This document shows positions 1 through 11,328 of a stretch of 64,000 bases of DNA, one piece after another. This DNA is from an uncultured SAR86 cluster bacterium. GTDB taxonomy: Bacteria > Pseudomonadota > Gammaproteobacteria > Magnimaribacterales > Magnimaribacteraceae. Made by a program: the position numbers and the translations under genes. The stretch's first letter is position 1; each line of letters starts with the position of its first letter. The notes beneath the pieces were generated by a model. That model saw nothing but the letters and a program-made list of their open reading frames with translations, ran no database searches and had not been told where the DNA came from. The stretch is taken from positions 27,514 through 91,513 of the forward strand of contig CABYCU010000004.1 of NCBI GenBank assembly GCA_902517565.1. Direction: 5' to 3'.

Positions 1-2
1 TA

Positions 3-416
3 TTAAGAGATATACTTCATCTAATTATTAGAGATGAAGCTAGACATGTAACATTTGGAGTTAATTATCTAGAAGATTTCTTGGAGAATCTATCAGATGA
101 AGAAAGAGAAGACAGGGCAATGTTTGCTTATGAGGCGTGCGTGATAAGCAAAGAAAGACTTTTTCCAACAGATGTTTTTAGAAAATTTGGTTGGGACGAA
201 GATGAGGCTAGAGAATTTTCAAATCAGGCTGGATTTGCAACGGAATTTCAAAGATTACTTTTTTCAAGGGTAGTACCTAATCTATCTAGAATTGGTTTGC
301 TTACAGAGAAAGTGAGACCTTTATATGATGAACTTGGAGTCCTTGAATTTGAATCTCATACCTCTGATGATATCTCATGGGCTGAGTTAGAAAAACCATT
401 AGATAGATCAGCTTAA
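3..416 (+). CDS. Ferritin-like diiron protein, C-terminal part (5' end outside window)
   Basis: The reading frame is open from base 3, upstream of the ATG in the ORF track (81), so the gene runs in from outside the window. The added upstream residues include IIRDEARHVTFG, an ExxH-type helix (DEARH) typical of ferritin/ribonucleotide-reductase-like diiron carboxylate proteins. The rest is helical and charged, with no signal peptide or membrane segment in the visible part. Substrate and exact family (for example AurF-like oxygenase or another ferritin-like group) cannot be decided from this fragment. A 94-base gap separates it from pyrG, so it is probably a separate transcription unit. Confidence 0.6.
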   Translation, partial: LRDILHLIIRDEARHVTFGVNYLEDFLENLSDEEREDRAMFAYEACVISKERLFPTDVFRKFGWDEDEAREFSNQAGFATEFQRLLFSRVVPNLSRIGLLTEKVRPLYDELGVLEFESHTSDDISWAELEKPLDRSA

Positions 417-510
417 TTTTCTAATCCTATTGTTCCTTAGGCAGGTTTTTGTTAACCTGTAATCCCATCGTTAAGAAGTTATTTTTTATTCAGCTTCTAA
501 TGGTCAATAG

Positions 511-2978
<2,468 letters not shown>

Positions 2979-2986
2979 GAATATTA

Positions 2987-4261
2987 ATGAAAATTAAATC
3001 TATTGATGGCTTTGAGGTTATTGACTCTAGAGGTAATCCTACAGTTGGAGCAAAGGTCAATCTAGATAATTCTATTAGCGGTATTGCCTTCGTCCCTTCT
3101 GGAGCATCTACTGGCCAACATGAAGCAAATGAAAAACGTGATGGAGACGAAAATAGATATTTAGGTAAAGGGGTCCTTAATGCGGTCAACTCTATTAAGA
3201 ATGAGATTGGATCTATATTAGAAGGTAAAGATGTAGAAGACCTCTTATCTAATGATCAACTGATGATTGATTTGGATGGTTCGGGCAATAAGAGTAATCT
3301 CGGAGCTAATGCAATCCTAGCCGTATCTATGGCTTCAGCTAAGGCTGCATCTTCTTCAAGAAACATATCTTTATATCAATTCTTAAATGAAAAATATTCA
3401 GAATTCTGCAAGGAAGAGATAGTTCCTTCATTACCAATTCCCATGATGAATATACTTAATGGAGGAGCTCACGCAGATAATCCAATCGATTTCCAAGAAT
3501 TTATGATTCAACCAAGAGGGTTTTCTTCTTTTTCTGAATCCTTAAGGGCTGGTGTTGAAATATTTCACACTCTCAAGACAATTTTAAAATCAAAAGGATT
3601 AAATACTGCAGTAGGTGATGAAGGTGGGTTTGCTCCAAATTTAAAATCAGCTGAAGAGGCTCTAGATCTTATAATGGATGCCATTAATGTAGCTGGTTAT
3701 AAGCCCGGGGATCAAGTTGCATTATGTTTAGATATTGCAGCTACAGAATTTTACGGCAACTCAGTTTATAGTCTGGAAGGTATGAATACAAAACTTAATG
3801 CTTCGGATATGATTGAATACATTCAAGAACTTTGTAAAAAATATCCAATTAGTTCTGTTGAAGATGGACTTGATGAAGATGACTGGGATGGTTGGACTGA
3901 ACTTACAAGAACATTAGGTTCCGAAGTACAACTTGTAGGGGATGATTTATTTGTAACCAATCCAACACGAATCTCAAGAGGAATAAAACAAAAATCTGCA
4001 AATGCAGTTTTGATCAAAGTAAATCAAATTGGTACTCTTGCAGAAACTTTTGAATCAGTTAGAACGTCAATCAATAATAACTTTAATACGGTTATCTCAC
4101 ATAGATCTGGAGAGACAGAAGACACATTCATAGCTGATCTAGTTGTAGGCTTGGCTTCAGGACAAATCAAAACAGGCGCACCATCTAGATCTGATAGAGT
4201 AGCAAAATATAATAGACTTTTGATGATAGAGTCGGAATCAGGCCTATGTCTAGGATCTTAA
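2987..4261 (+). CDS. eno: Enolase
   Basis: Interconverts 2-phosphoglycerate and phosphoenolpyruvate in glycolysis and gluconeogenesis. It is 424 residues, a typical length. Visible signatures are IDSRGNPTV at the N-terminus, the GDEGGFAPN loop, the metal-binding GDDLFVTNP segment and SHRSGETEDTFIADL with the catalytic SHRSGE motif. The gene sits between kdsA and ftsB as in Pseudomonas-type genomes, and its 3' end overlaps the ftsB start by 16 bases, so translation of ftsB is probably coupled to it. Confidence 0.98.
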   Translation: MKIKSIDGFEVIDSRGNPTVGAKVNLDNSISGIAFVPSGASTGQHEANEKRDGDENRYLGKGVLNAVNSIKNEIGSILEGKDVEDLLSNDQLMIDLDGSGNKSNLGANAILAVSMASAKAASSSRNISLYQFLNEKYSEFCKEEIVPSLPIPMMNILNGGAHADNPIDFQEFMIQPRGFSSFSESLRAGVEIFHTLKTILKSKGLNTAVGDEGGFAPNLKSAEEALDLIMDAINVAGYKPGDQVALCLDIAATEFYGNSVYSLEGMNTKLNASDMIEYIQELCKKYPISSVEDGLDEDDWDGWTELTRTLGSEVQLVGDDLFVTNPTRISRGIKQKSANAVLIKVNQIGTLAETFESVRTSINNNFNTVISHRSGETEDTFIADLVVGLASGQIKTGAPSRSDRVAKYNRLLMIESESGLCLGS

Positions 4262-4596
4262 AAAAAATTATTAAATTTTTTAGACAAGAACCATTTTTCT
4301 TATCTTCTTTTGTGATTCTGAGCTTAATAATTGGTTTTACCCAATATCAATCTTGGTTTGGAGATCACAGCAAAAGTGAATTACGTGGTCTAAAAGAAGA
4401 GATGGCAATGATTAAATTAGAGACTGATATCATTAAGAAATACAATGAAGGACTTTCAAGAGAAAAAGAAAAATTAAATTCTGGAAAAGAAGCGATAGAG
4501 GGAGTTGCCAGAATCGAACTAGGAATGATAAAACCTGGCGAAACTTTTTATGTCTTCAAAGAAGAAAACAAAATTGAAACTTTAAAAGATAACTAA
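4246..4596 (+). CDS. ftsB: Cell division protein FtsB
   Basis: Small bitopic membrane protein of the divisome FtsQLB complex. In 116 residues there is a short basic cytoplasmic tail, one transmembrane segment (about residues 17-33, FLSSFVILSLIIGF) and a periplasmic coiled coil (about residues 42-80). It ends in ARIELGMIKPGETFYV, the conserved FtsB/DivIC tail. The ATG lies inside the end of eno, and ispD follows after one base, the standard eno-ftsB-ispD order. Confidence 0.93.
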   Translation: MSRILKKIIKFFRQEPFFLSSFVILSLIIGFTQYQSWFGDHSKSELRGLKEEMAMIKLETDIIKKYNEGLSREKEKLNSGKEAIEGVARIELGMIKPGETFYVFKEENKIETLKDN

Positions 4597-4597
4597 A

Positions 4598-5290
4598 TTG
4601 ATAAATCCATTTGTAGTAATACTGCCTTGCGCTGGATCTGGATCAAGATTAGGTTCAGATACTCCTAAGCAATATATAAAAATAAATGGAAAAACTGTCC
4701 TTCAATATTCTATAGATCTTTTTTTAACCTTTGACGAATGCGTAAAGATTGTCGTAGCAATATCTGAATCAGGTCAACTCCATAAAGATTTAATAGAAAA
4801 CGGCAAGATAGATATTGTTCAAGGAGGCAAATCTCGAGCACAATCTGTAAAGCTATGCTTCAATCACTTGGTTGGTAATGGTTATATAGAAGATGTCTTA
4901 ATTCATGATGCAGCAAGACCCTGTTTAGAAAAATCTGAAGTTAAAGAATTCTTAGAACTTTTTTCATTATCAAAATACGATGGCTCTATTTTTGCTCATC
5001 ATGCAACAGATACAGTAAAAACATCTATCGATGGGAAGGTTATAGATAACACAGTAAATAGATCTCAGTTATGGCATGCTGAAACTCCGCAAATATTTAA
5101 TTCTTCTAAACTTTCTAAGGCCTACCATTATTATAAAGATGATATCTGTGACCTTACCGATGAATCTTCTCTGTTCGATAAAACAGAAGATAAAATTCAT
5201 CTATATGCTCACTCTTTCAATAACTTGAAAATCACATTTAAAGAAGACTTACAATTGGCAGAATATTTAATTAATAACATTAAGGATTAA
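4598..5290 (+). CDS. ispD: 2-C-methyl-D-erythritol 4-phosphate cytidylyltransferase
   Basis: Third step of the MEP isoprenoid pathway, adding CMP to methylerythritol phosphate. The 230 residues carry the N-terminal nucleotide-binding LPCAGSGSRLG...PKQY signature, the HDAARPC segment and NRSQLWHAETPQIF, all typical of IspD. The start is TTG one base after the ftsB stop; no ATG nearby would keep the conserved N-terminus. It is next to ispF, so the two MEP steps are encoded together, and ispG lies 30 kb downstream in this window. Confidence 0.96.
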   Translation: MINPFVVILPCAGSGSRLGSDTPKQYIKINGKTVLQYSIDLFLTFDECVKIVVAISESGQLHKDLIENGKIDIVQGGKSRAQSVKLCFNHLVGNGYIEDVLIHDAARPCLEKSEVKEFLELFSLSKYDGSIFAHHATDTVKTSIDGKVIDNTVNRSQLWHAETPQIFNSSKLSKAYHYYKDDICDLTDESSLFDKTEDKIHLYAHSFNNLKITFKEDLQLAEYLINNIKD

Positions 5291-5294
5291 GGAA

Positions 5295-5765
5295 ATGAGA
5301 ATTGGACAGGGTTATGATGCCCATAAAATAATACCCGGATCAGGGATGACTTTAGGAGGTGTTGTAATTGAATGTAATTATTCCATTGAAGCTTATTCTG
5401 ACGGCGATATCATTATCCATTCACTTATCGATGCTTTACTCGGAGCCGCCGCATACGGTGACCTTGGAGCTATTTTTCCTTCTGATGATAAATTAATTGA
5501 AGGTATTTCTAGCACCTCCATGTTATCAACCGTATTAGAGAAAATGAAAGAAGATCAGTATAAAATAATCAACATCGATCTTACTTATATTGGACAAGTG
5601 CCTAAATTGATATCTTACCGAGAAGAAATACGCAGCAGTTTGTCAAGATTATTAGGGGTAGATATCGGAGATATAAGCTGTAAGGCAACTACCACTGATG
5701 GCTTGGGTTTTGAAGGAAAAACTGAAGGAATATCTTGTCACTGTGTTGTGCTTATAGATAGGTAA
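5295..5765 (+). CDS. ispF: 2-C-methyl-D-erythritol 2,4-cyclodiphosphate synthase
   Basis: Fifth MEP-pathway step, cyclising CDP-methylerythritol 2-phosphate with release of CMP. The 156-residue protein has the metal-binding GYDAHK motif, SDGDIIIHSLIDALLGA, and the C-terminal KATTTDGLGFEG loop, all hallmark IspF segments. It is preceded by ispD (4-base gap) and an AAGGA ribosome-binding site. In many Gammaproteobacteria truD follows; here surE follows directly after 9 bases. Confidence 0.97.
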   Translation: MRIGQGYDAHKIIPGSGMTLGGVVIECNYSIEAYSDGDIIIHSLIDALLGAAAYGDLGAIFPSDDKLIEGISSTSMLSTVLEKMKEDQYKIINIDLTYIGQVPKLISYREEIRSSLSRLLGVDIGDISCKATTTDGLGFEGKTEGISCHCVVLIDR

Positions 5766-5774
5766 AATAATCTG

Positions 5775-6545
5775 ATGCTTAAAATATTACTTTCTAATGA
5801 TGATGGATATGATGCTCCGGGGATAAAAGTGATTTTTGAAATACTCAAAGATTTTGCTGAAATCTTTGTTGTTGCGCCGGAAGTAAATCATAGTGGAGCA
5901 GGATGCTCCATAACTACCAACAAACCAATGACGGTTCAGAAACATAAAAACGGCTTTCTATCACTAACTGGAAAACCAGCTGACTGTGTCTATGTTGGTA
6001 TTCATGAGTTAGCTCCGTGGACGCCGGATATCGTTATTAGTGGAGTCAATTTAGGAGCAAATATGGGTGAAGACCTACTTTATTCAGGAACTGTTGGAGC
6101 AGCTCTGGAAGCTAGAGGGCTCAATTATCCATCTATCGCTATTTCTGCTGCTGCTTTTCATCAACCAGGTTCTCAAGATTATATGGATCCTAATTATGAA
6201 ACGGCAGCATATGTGGTTAGAGACTTACTCCACAATTATAAATTAGAAGAGATTGACTCTTCTTTAGTATTAAACATCAATACACCAAATGTAGATTTTT
6301 CAAAAGATCTCCAATATGTAATCACTACTGTCGGTACTTGGGACTCTAGAAGCCCTCCAGAAGTACAACAAGATGAAACAGGACTGAAGACATACTGGAC
6401 TACTCATAGAGATAAGCTGCCAAAAAATGAAGAAAATTCTGATATTAAGACACTTCAGGATAATAAGGTTTCCATTTCTCCTATCTTTCCTGAATTCTCA
6501 ATAAATAATAAACGAAATATCAGTTTTCAATTGGAAAAAAGATGA
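5775..6545 (+). CDS. surE: 5'/3'-nucleotidase SurE
   Basis: Metal-dependent nucleoside monophosphate phosphatase linked to stress survival and nucleotide salvage. The 256 residues begin with ILLSNDDGYDAPGI, the SurE metal site, followed by VVAPEVNHSGAG with the conserved Asn/Ser loop and ISGVNLGANMGEDLLYSGTVGAA. It overlaps pcm by 4 bases (ATGA), preserving the classic surE-pcm pair. Confidence 0.96.
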   Translation: MLKILLSNDDGYDAPGIKVIFEILKDFAEIFVVAPEVNHSGAGCSITTNKPMTVQKHKNGFLSLTGKPADCVYVGIHELAPWTPDIVISGVNLGANMGEDLLYSGTVGAALEARGLNYPSIAISAAAFHQPGSQDYMDPNYETAAYVVRDLLHNYKLEEIDSSLVLNINTPNVDFSKDLQYVITTVGTWDSRSPPEVQQDETGLKTYWTTHRDKLPKNEENSDIKTLQDNKVSISPIFPEFSINNKRNISFQLEKR

Positions 6546-7225
6546 GTGTAGATAAAGAATCTTACCAAGGTCAAGGCATGACCTCTCTGCGAACAAGGCA
6601 GAGACTCATTCAAAGATTGACCGAAAAAGGCATTTCTGACGTGAGGGTCTTAGAAGCCATGAGGGACACCCCGAGACATCTTTTCTTAGACGAAGCAATT
6701 TCAAGCAGAGCTTACGAGGATTTGGCTTTACCAATTGGGTATCAACAAACAATATCCCAACCTTATGTTGTAGCTAAAATGACCGAGCACCTCATTTCTG
6801 ATGAGCGCTTGACCGCAATACCACTTAAAGACACTCTTGAAATAGGAACTGGATGTGGATATCAAACCTATTTACTTTCTATATTTTCAAAAAAAGTCAC
6901 TACCATCGAACGAATCAAACCTTTGCAAGAGAAAGCAAAAAAGACACTCGAAGAATTGAAAGTTAAAAATGTTAATTTCATATTAGATGATGGGAATGGC
7001 TTAGATAATAGAAAGTATGATGCGATTCTATCGGCTGCAGCTCCTCTAGAAGTACCCTTAAATTTAAAAGAAAGACTTAATATTGGTGGAAAATTAATAC
7101 TACCCGTTGGAGATAGTAAGCAACAAAATCTGATTTTCATCAAAAGAATAAGTAAGGATAAATATACGGAAGAAAAACTAGAAGATGTTTTATTCGTGCC
7201 CTTACTCAAAGGAGTGGTTTCATAG
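6542..7225 (+). CDS. pcm: Protein-L-isoaspartate O-methyltransferase
   Basis: Repairs age-damaged isoaspartyl residues using S-adenosylmethionine. Of 227 residues, the diagnostic parts are the early RHLFLDEA segment, PIGYQQTISQPYVVA, and SAM motif I LEIGTGCGYQT. The C-terminal LPVGDSKQQNL is also characteristic. It is normally followed by nlpD and rpoS; here the next gene is a DUF368 protein, so the usual surE-pcm-nlpD-rpoS stress locus is cut short. Confidence 0.95.
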   Translation: MSVDKESYQGQGMTSLRTRQRLIQRLTEKGISDVRVLEAMRDTPRHLFLDEAISSRAYEDLALPIGYQQTISQPYVVAKMTEHLISDERLTAIPLKDTLEIGTGCGYQTYLLSIFSKKVTTIERIKPLQEKAKKTLEELKVKNVNFILDDGNGLDNRKYDAILSAAAPLEVPLNLKERLNIGGKLILPVGDSKQQNLIFIKRISKDKYTEEKLEDVLFVPLLKGVVS

Positions 7226-7263
7226 ATTCTAGAATAAAAAAAATTACTTTTTTCTTCAAAGGT

Positions 7264-8067
7264 ATGGCTTTGGGGATTGCGGAAGTTATACCCGGTATTT
7301 CTGGAGGAACCTTAGCATTAATTTTAGGAATTTATGAAAGGCTTATAAACGCTATCCACTCTTTCGATCTTTCACTTTTACGTTCCTTGAAAGAAAGGAG
7401 AATGTCATTAGCTTGGAAGCAAGTGGATGGAAATTTTATTTTTATACTCCTTGCGGGTATGCTAATTTCAATTTTTAGTCTTTCATCAATAATTTTATTT
7501 ATCATGAAAGAGTACCCGATTGCGTTCAAATCCTTTCTCTCAGCACTTTTAATCTTTTCAGCTTTTTTAGAGCCATTAAAGCCAAAGATTTCGAAAACAT
7601 TTCTCTTGGGAATAGTAATATCTTTTATTATATGTAGTCTTCTTTATTTTTTACCAGAAAGTGAAATGACAGAAATCGATAACTGGTATTTATTCTTTTC
7701 CGGGTTTTTAGCCATAACGGCACTGGTCGTCCCTGGAATATCAGGGAGTTTTATCTTACTATTAATGGGCTCTTATTCATCTATATTAACTGCAGTTAGA
7801 GATTTCGATATTTCGATACTTATTACTTTTATTTTTGGAGCCGCTCTTGGACTGCTCACAATTGTAAGATTAATAAAGTTGTTCTATGAGAAGAAAAAAG
7901 ACTTACTGATGGCAATATTCTTTGGATTAATAGTTTTTTGTGTGCCTCTTATTTGGATTAATGAATCTGTTGATATTTTTTCATCCTTCGAAGTTACTCC
8001 ATTTTTATTTGGAATATTTCTTGGAGGTCTTTTAATCTTTTTGCTTCAAAAAGTAAGAGAAAGTTAA
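7264..8067 (+). CDS. DUF368 membrane protein, PopT-like undecaprenyl-phosphate translocase candidate
   Basis: Polytopic membrane protein (267 residues from the track start, about 8 hydrophobic segments) with the two DUF368 hallmark repeats IPGISGGT near the N-terminus and VPGISGSF near residue 160. DUF368 proteins (PopT) have been described as translocases that recycle undecaprenyl phosphate for envelope polymers; transfer of that role here is inference. The track ATG looks too late: the in-frame upstream residues IKKITFFFKG extend the usual family N-terminus, but no ATG, GTG or TTG precedes them before the pcm stop. A rare start (ATA/ATT around 7222-7245) is therefore possible. Its 3' end overlaps fdxA tail-to-tail. 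Confidence 0.85.
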   Translation: MALGIAEVIPGISGGTLALILGIYERLINAIHSFDLSLLRSLKERRMSLAWKQVDGNFIFILLAGMLISIFSLSSIILFIMKEYPIAFKSFLSALLIFSAFLEPLKPKISKTFLLGIVISFIICSLLYFLPESEMTEIDNWYLFFSGFLAITALVVPGISGSFILLLMGSYSSILTAVRDFDISILITFIFGAALGLLTIVRLIKLFYEKKKDLLMAIFFGLIVFCVPLIWINESVDIFSSFEVTPFLFGIFLGGLLIFLLQKVRES

Positions 8068-8387
8068 CGTTCAATCATTTCAAATTTACCTTGCACTTCC
8101 TTCCATTCGTCAGAATCTGGTAAAGGTTCCTTTTGCTCCACTATATTTGGCCATTCTAAGCAAAGTTCTGCATTCAGTTCTATATATTTTATTTGGTCAT
8201 CTGGCACTTCATCCTCAGAATAAATAGCCTCAATAGGACATTCTGGCTCACACAAAGCGCAGTCTATGCATTCATCAGGATTAATAACCAGCATGTTTGG
8301 TCCCTCGTAGAAACAGTCTACTGGGCATACTTCAACACAGTCTGTTAGCTTACATTTAACGCAAGCATCTCCAACAATGAAAGCCAT
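8064..8387 (-). CDS. fdxA: Ferredoxin FdxA, 7Fe type
   Basis: Small cytoplasmic electron carrier with a [3Fe-4S] and a [4Fe-4S] cluster. The N-terminal cysteine pattern [17 protein letters not shown] and the second motif [12 protein letters not shown] are those of the Azotobacter FdI/FdxA family, and the protein ends with the usual acidic extension. I chose the second Met ([13 protein letters not shown]) because family members begin there; the track ORF starts three codons earlier at 8396. In Pseudomonas fdxA lies between rpoS and mutS near recA, so its position here is ancestral although both of those neighbours are gone. Confidence 0.94.
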   Translation of the reverse strand: MAFIVGDACVKCKLTDCVEVCPVDCFYEGPNMLVINPDECIDCALCEPECPIEAIYSEDEVPDDQIKYIELNAELCLEWPNIVEQKEPLPDSDEWKEVQGKFEMIER

Positions 8388-8482
8388 GTAGAACATTTTA
8401 TCAGCTAACCAATATTTCAGTAACCATCATCTAGACAAAGACATGATTTCTGTTCTAATACTTATTATTAATATTTTGTAAA

Positions 8483-8971
8483 TTGGAATTAAAAAAATTA
8501 GAAACTCTTAGTGCCGATTTGGGTGCATTGCTGCAGAAAAATGAGATGTATTTTACCGCTGCAGAGTCTTGTACAGGAGGATTACTGTCCCAGTCTATTG
8601 TGTCTGTCCCTGGAAGTTCAGCATGGTTTGGTTGTAGTTTTGTAACATATTCAAACATCTCAAAACACAAAATTCTTGGTGTTTCTAAAGAGACCTTAAA
8701 CTCATACGGGGCAGTTAGTGAAGAAGTAGTCGGGGAAATGGTTAGTGGAGCTTTGAAAGAAAGTAGGGCTAATCTTGGAGTGTCTATAAGTGGTATCGCT
8801 GGACCTGGTGGAGGATCTATAGAAAGACCGGTCGGTACAGTTTGTATAGCTTGGAAGTTAAATGATGAATCAGAAATTAAGAAGACTTTCCTATTTGAAG
8901 GAGATAGGAATCAAGTACGACATGCAACAGTCGTTAAAGCATTAGAGGGGGCTATAGCTTTATTAAAATAA
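8483..8971 (+). CDS. pncC: Nicotinamide-nucleotide amidase (CinA C-terminal type)
   Basis: Deamidates nicotinamide mononucleotide to recycle NAD. The 162-residue single-domain form has the signature TAAESCTGGLLSQ, then SISGIAGPGGG and PVGTVCIAW, all conserved in PncC/CinA C-terminal domains. The start is TTG at 8483. It lies directly upstream of recA, the arrangement of E. coli pncC-recA, but recA has its own SOS promoter in the 69-base gap. Confidence 0.94.
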   Translation: MELKKLETLSADLGALLQKNEMYFTAAESCTGGLLSQSIVSVPGSSAWFGCSFVTYSNISKHKILGVSKETLNSYGAVSEEVVGEMVSGALKESRANLGVSISGIAGPGGGSIERPVGTVCIAWKLNDESEIKKTFLFEGDRNQVRHATVVKALEGAIALLK

Positions 8972-8981
8972 ATTTAAATAA

Positions 8982-9001
8982 TACTGTTTATTTATACAGT
9001 A
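8982..9001 (+). promoter_or_regulatory. LexA (SOS) operator of recA
   Basis: The 20-base sequence TACTGTTTATTTATACAGTA fits the gammaproteobacterial LexA consensus (CTGT-N8-ACAG) exactly and is almost fully palindromic. It covers the expected -35 region of the recA promoter, so LexA binding would block RNA polymerase. It implies that the genome encodes LexA and a working SOS response. Confidence 0.93.
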
Positions 9002-9006
9002 TTTTG

Positions 9007-9012
9007 TATAAT
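9007..9012 (+). promoter_or_regulatory. recA promoter -10 element
   Basis: A perfect TATAAT lies 5 bases after the LexA box and 29 bases before the recA ATG. The expected -35 position (8984-8989) falls within the LexA box, as in E. coli recA. A GGAG ribosome-binding site follows just before the start codon. Confidence 0.85.
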
Positions 9013-9040
9013 GCGATGATATTCAAGATGGAGAAATATT

Positions 9041-10060
9041 ATGGCTCAAAAAAAGGTGACAGACATAAAAGAAGTAGATAAGTCGAAACAACTAGATAGT
9101 GCCCTAGGTCAAATTGAAAGACAGTTTGGTTCTGGCACTGTAATGCGTATGGGTGAAAAAAGGCGTGAAAAAATACCTGCTATACCAACAGGCTCTTATG
9201 GACTTGATATAGCCTTAGGAATAGGTGGACTGCCTAGAGGAAGAATAGTAGAGATTTATGGCCCTGAATCTTCTGGAAAAACAACACTCACACTTGAGGT
9301 GATAGCACAATGTCAAAAATTAGGTGGAACAGCTGCATTTATAGATGCTGAACATGCATTGGATCCTATTTATGCAGAAAAACTAGGAGTTAATGTAGAT
9401 GAGTTGCTAGTTTCTCAACCAGATACAGGAGAACAGGCTCTTGAAGTCGCTGACATAATGGTTTCATCTGGTGGAATTGATATCTTGGTTATTGATTCAG
9501 TCGCAGCTTTAGTCCCTAAGGCCGAAATAGAAGGTGAAATGGGAGACCATCATGTAGGGTTGCAAGCAAGGCTCATGTCTCAAGCTCTCAGAAAAATTAC
9601 AGGTAATGTTCAAAAATCAGGTACTTTAGTTATCTTTATTAATCAAATTAGGCACAAAATAGGAGTAATGTTCGGTAGCCCTGAAACAACGGCAGGGGGA
9701 AATGCCCTTAAATTTTATTCTTCAGTAAGAATGGACATAAGACGGATCGGTACCGTCAAAGATGGTGATGAAGCCGTAGGCAATGAAACAAGAGTTAAAG
9801 TAGTTAAAAATAAAGTATCGCCTCCTTTCAAACAGGCAGAGTTTCAAATCCTATATAACAAGGGTATAAACCGATTGGGAGAGCTAATAGATAAAGGTGC
9901 TGATCTAGATATCATAGAAAAAGCGGGAGCTTGGTATAGTTACAATGGTGAAAAAATCGGGCAAGGTAAGGCTAACTCGATCGAATTCCTTGAGCAAAAT
10001 CCTAAGCTACTCAAGACAATAGAGAAGCAAGTAATAGAGGCAATCACTAAAGAAGACTAA
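9041..10060 (+). CDS. recA: Recombinase RecA
   Basis: ATP-dependent strand-exchange protein and LexA co-protease. The 339 residues include the Walker A motif [10 protein letters not shown], the MAW-like [20 protein letters not shown] segment with loop L1, and loop L2 around [22 protein letters not shown]. It is controlled by a consensus LexA operator. The usual downstream partner recX is absent: a hairpin and then a thiolase gene follow. Since ruvCAB is also missing from its usual place in this window, how recombination intermediates are resolved here is an open question. Confidence 0.98.
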   Translation: MAQKKVTDIKEVDKSKQLDSALGQIERQFGSGTVMRMGEKRREKIPAIPTGSYGLDIALGIGGLPRGRIVEIYGPESSGKTTLTLEVIAQCQKLGGTAAFIDAEHALDPIYAEKLGVNVDELLVSQPDTGEQALEVADIMVSSGGIDILVIDSVAALVPKAEIEGEMGDHHVGLQARLMSQALRKITGNVQKSGTLVIFINQIRHKIGVMFGSPETTAGGNALKFYSSVRMDIRRIGTVKDGDEAVGNETRVKVVKNKVSPPFKQAEFQILYNKGINRLGELIDKGADLDIIEKAGAWYSYNGEKIGQGKANSIEFLEQNPKLLKTIEKQVIEAITKED

Positions 10061-10102
10061 TTTCCCTTTCTCTTAGAGCCTATTTTGTTATAGGATTCAA
10101 TT

Positions 10103-10128
10103 GTGGCGACTATATAGGTCGCCACTTT
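10103..10128 (+). terminator. Hairpin after recA, likely terminator
   Basis: GTGGCGAC and GTCGCCAC form a perfect 8-bp stem around a 7-base loop, followed by only TTTCA. The stem is GC-rich compared with the surroundings, but the U-tract is short, so termination may be partial or Rho-assisted. Confidence 0.6.
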
Positions 10129-10149
10129 CATAAAATAATAGGAGAGATT

Positions 10150-11328
10150 ATGGGAAATGCATACATAGTTGGTGCGGTAAGGACACCAGGTGGCAGAAAA
10201 AATGGAAAGTTAAGTCAATGGCATCCTACTGACTTAGGTGCATTAGTTTTGGATGAGATCGTTCAAAGGACGGGAGTTAAACCAGATTTAATAGATGATG
10301 TAATATTTGGATGTGTAAGTCAGTCAGGCGCTCAATCAGGTAATGTCGCAAGAAACGCTGTTCTAGCATCTTCTTTACCAGAATCAGTTCCTGGAACAAC
10401 TGTAGATAGACAATGCGGCTCTTCTCAACAAGCCATTCATTTTGCAGCTCAGGCAGTAATGTCCGAAACACAAGATATAGTAATTGCTGGTGGAGTAGAG
10501 GTTATGAGCCAAGTTCCTATAGGTGCAGCAATAATAGATAGTTTCAAAGCAGGACATGGTCAACCATACGGCGGTAAGGGCACTAGTGAAAGATATCCAG
10601 GTATCCAATTTAGTCAATTTACTGGAGCCGAAATGATGGCAGATAGATGGAATATGTCTAGAGAAGAATTAGACTCATTTGCATTAGCCAGTCATCAAAA
10701 GGCTGTTAATGCTACTGAAGGTGGCTACTTCGATAGAGAGATAGTTCCTGTTGAGGGAGATCTACCAAATGGTGATAAAGAAATGGTAACTATAGACGAA
10801 GGTATAAGATTTGATGCCAGCGAAGAGAGCCTTTCTGGCTTAAATACTTTATCTGAAGATGGTGTCTTAACAGCGGGTACATCCAGTCAAATATGTGATG
10901 GTGCTGCGGCAGTAATGCTTGTTAATGATGCTGGACTAAAAAAACTTGGAATAAATCCAAGAGCTAAAGTAGTTGCATTAGCTTTAGCTGGTGATGATCC
11001 TGTAATAATGCTTACAGGTCCCATACCTGCTTCAAGAACTGTTCTTGAAAAAGCTTCGATGTCCATAGAAGATGTTGATCTTTATGAAGTAAATGAAGCG
11101 TTTGCTCCGGTACCGTTAGCTTGGGCTAAAGAGTTGAATGCAGATTTAAATAAATTAAATGTAAATGGTGGTGCTATGGCATTAGGTCATCCTTTAGGAG
11201 GAACAGGCGCGAAGCTTATGACTACTCTCTTGCATGAGCTTGAGCGAAGGGAAGCTAAGTTTGGCTTACAAGCAATTTGTGAAGGCGGAGGTACTGCTAA
11301 CGCAATGATCATTGAGAGACTAAGTTAA
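10150..11328 (+). CDS. Thiolase (acetyl-CoA C-acyltransferase family)
   Basis: Claisen-type thiolase that either cleaves 3-ketoacyl-CoA or condenses two acyl-CoAs. At 392 residues it carries the nucleophilic cysteine in TTVDRQCGSSQQA, the NEAFA box with the active-site Asn/Glu, the GGAMALGHPLGGTGA histidine motif and the C-terminal CEGGGTANAMI with the second catalytic Cys. All active residues are present. No hydroxyacyl-CoA dehydrogenase gene is adjacent, so it looks like a stand-alone degradative or biosynthetic thiolase. Substrate chain length cannot be read from sequence. It converges on proS with a 4-base overlap. Confidence 0.92.
   Translation: MGNAYIVGAVRTPGGRKNGKLSQWHPTDLGALVLDEIVQRTGVKPDLIDDVIFGCVSQSGAQSGNVARNAVLASSLPESVPGTTVDRQCGSSQQAIHFAAQAVMSETQDIVIAGGVEVMSQVPIGAAIIDSFKAGHGQPYGGKGTSERYPGIQFSQFTGAEMMADRWNMSREELDSFALASHQKAVNATEGGYFDREIVPVEGDLPNGDKEMVTIDEGIRFDASEESLSGLNTLSEDGVLTAGTSSQICDGAAAVMLVNDAGLKKLGINPRAKVVALALAGDDPVIMLTGPIPASRTVLEKASMSIEDVDLYEVNEAFAPVPLAWAKELNADLNKLNVNGGAMALGHPLGGTGAKLMTTLLHELERREAKFGLQAICEGGGTANAMIIERLS

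Noticed and set aside
442-459. Inverted repeat CAGGTT-TTTGTT-AACCTG after the ferritin-like gene
   Set aside because: The stem is only 6 bp and AT-containing, and no T-run follows, so it is not a convincing intrinsic terminator. The 94-base gap to pyrG holds no other feature I can support.
10277-10617. Reverse-strand ORFs within the thiolase, and similar antisense ORFs elsewhere in the track
   Set aside because: They lie wholly inside strong genes in another frame, with low-complexity or frame-shadow translations and no ribosome-binding site.
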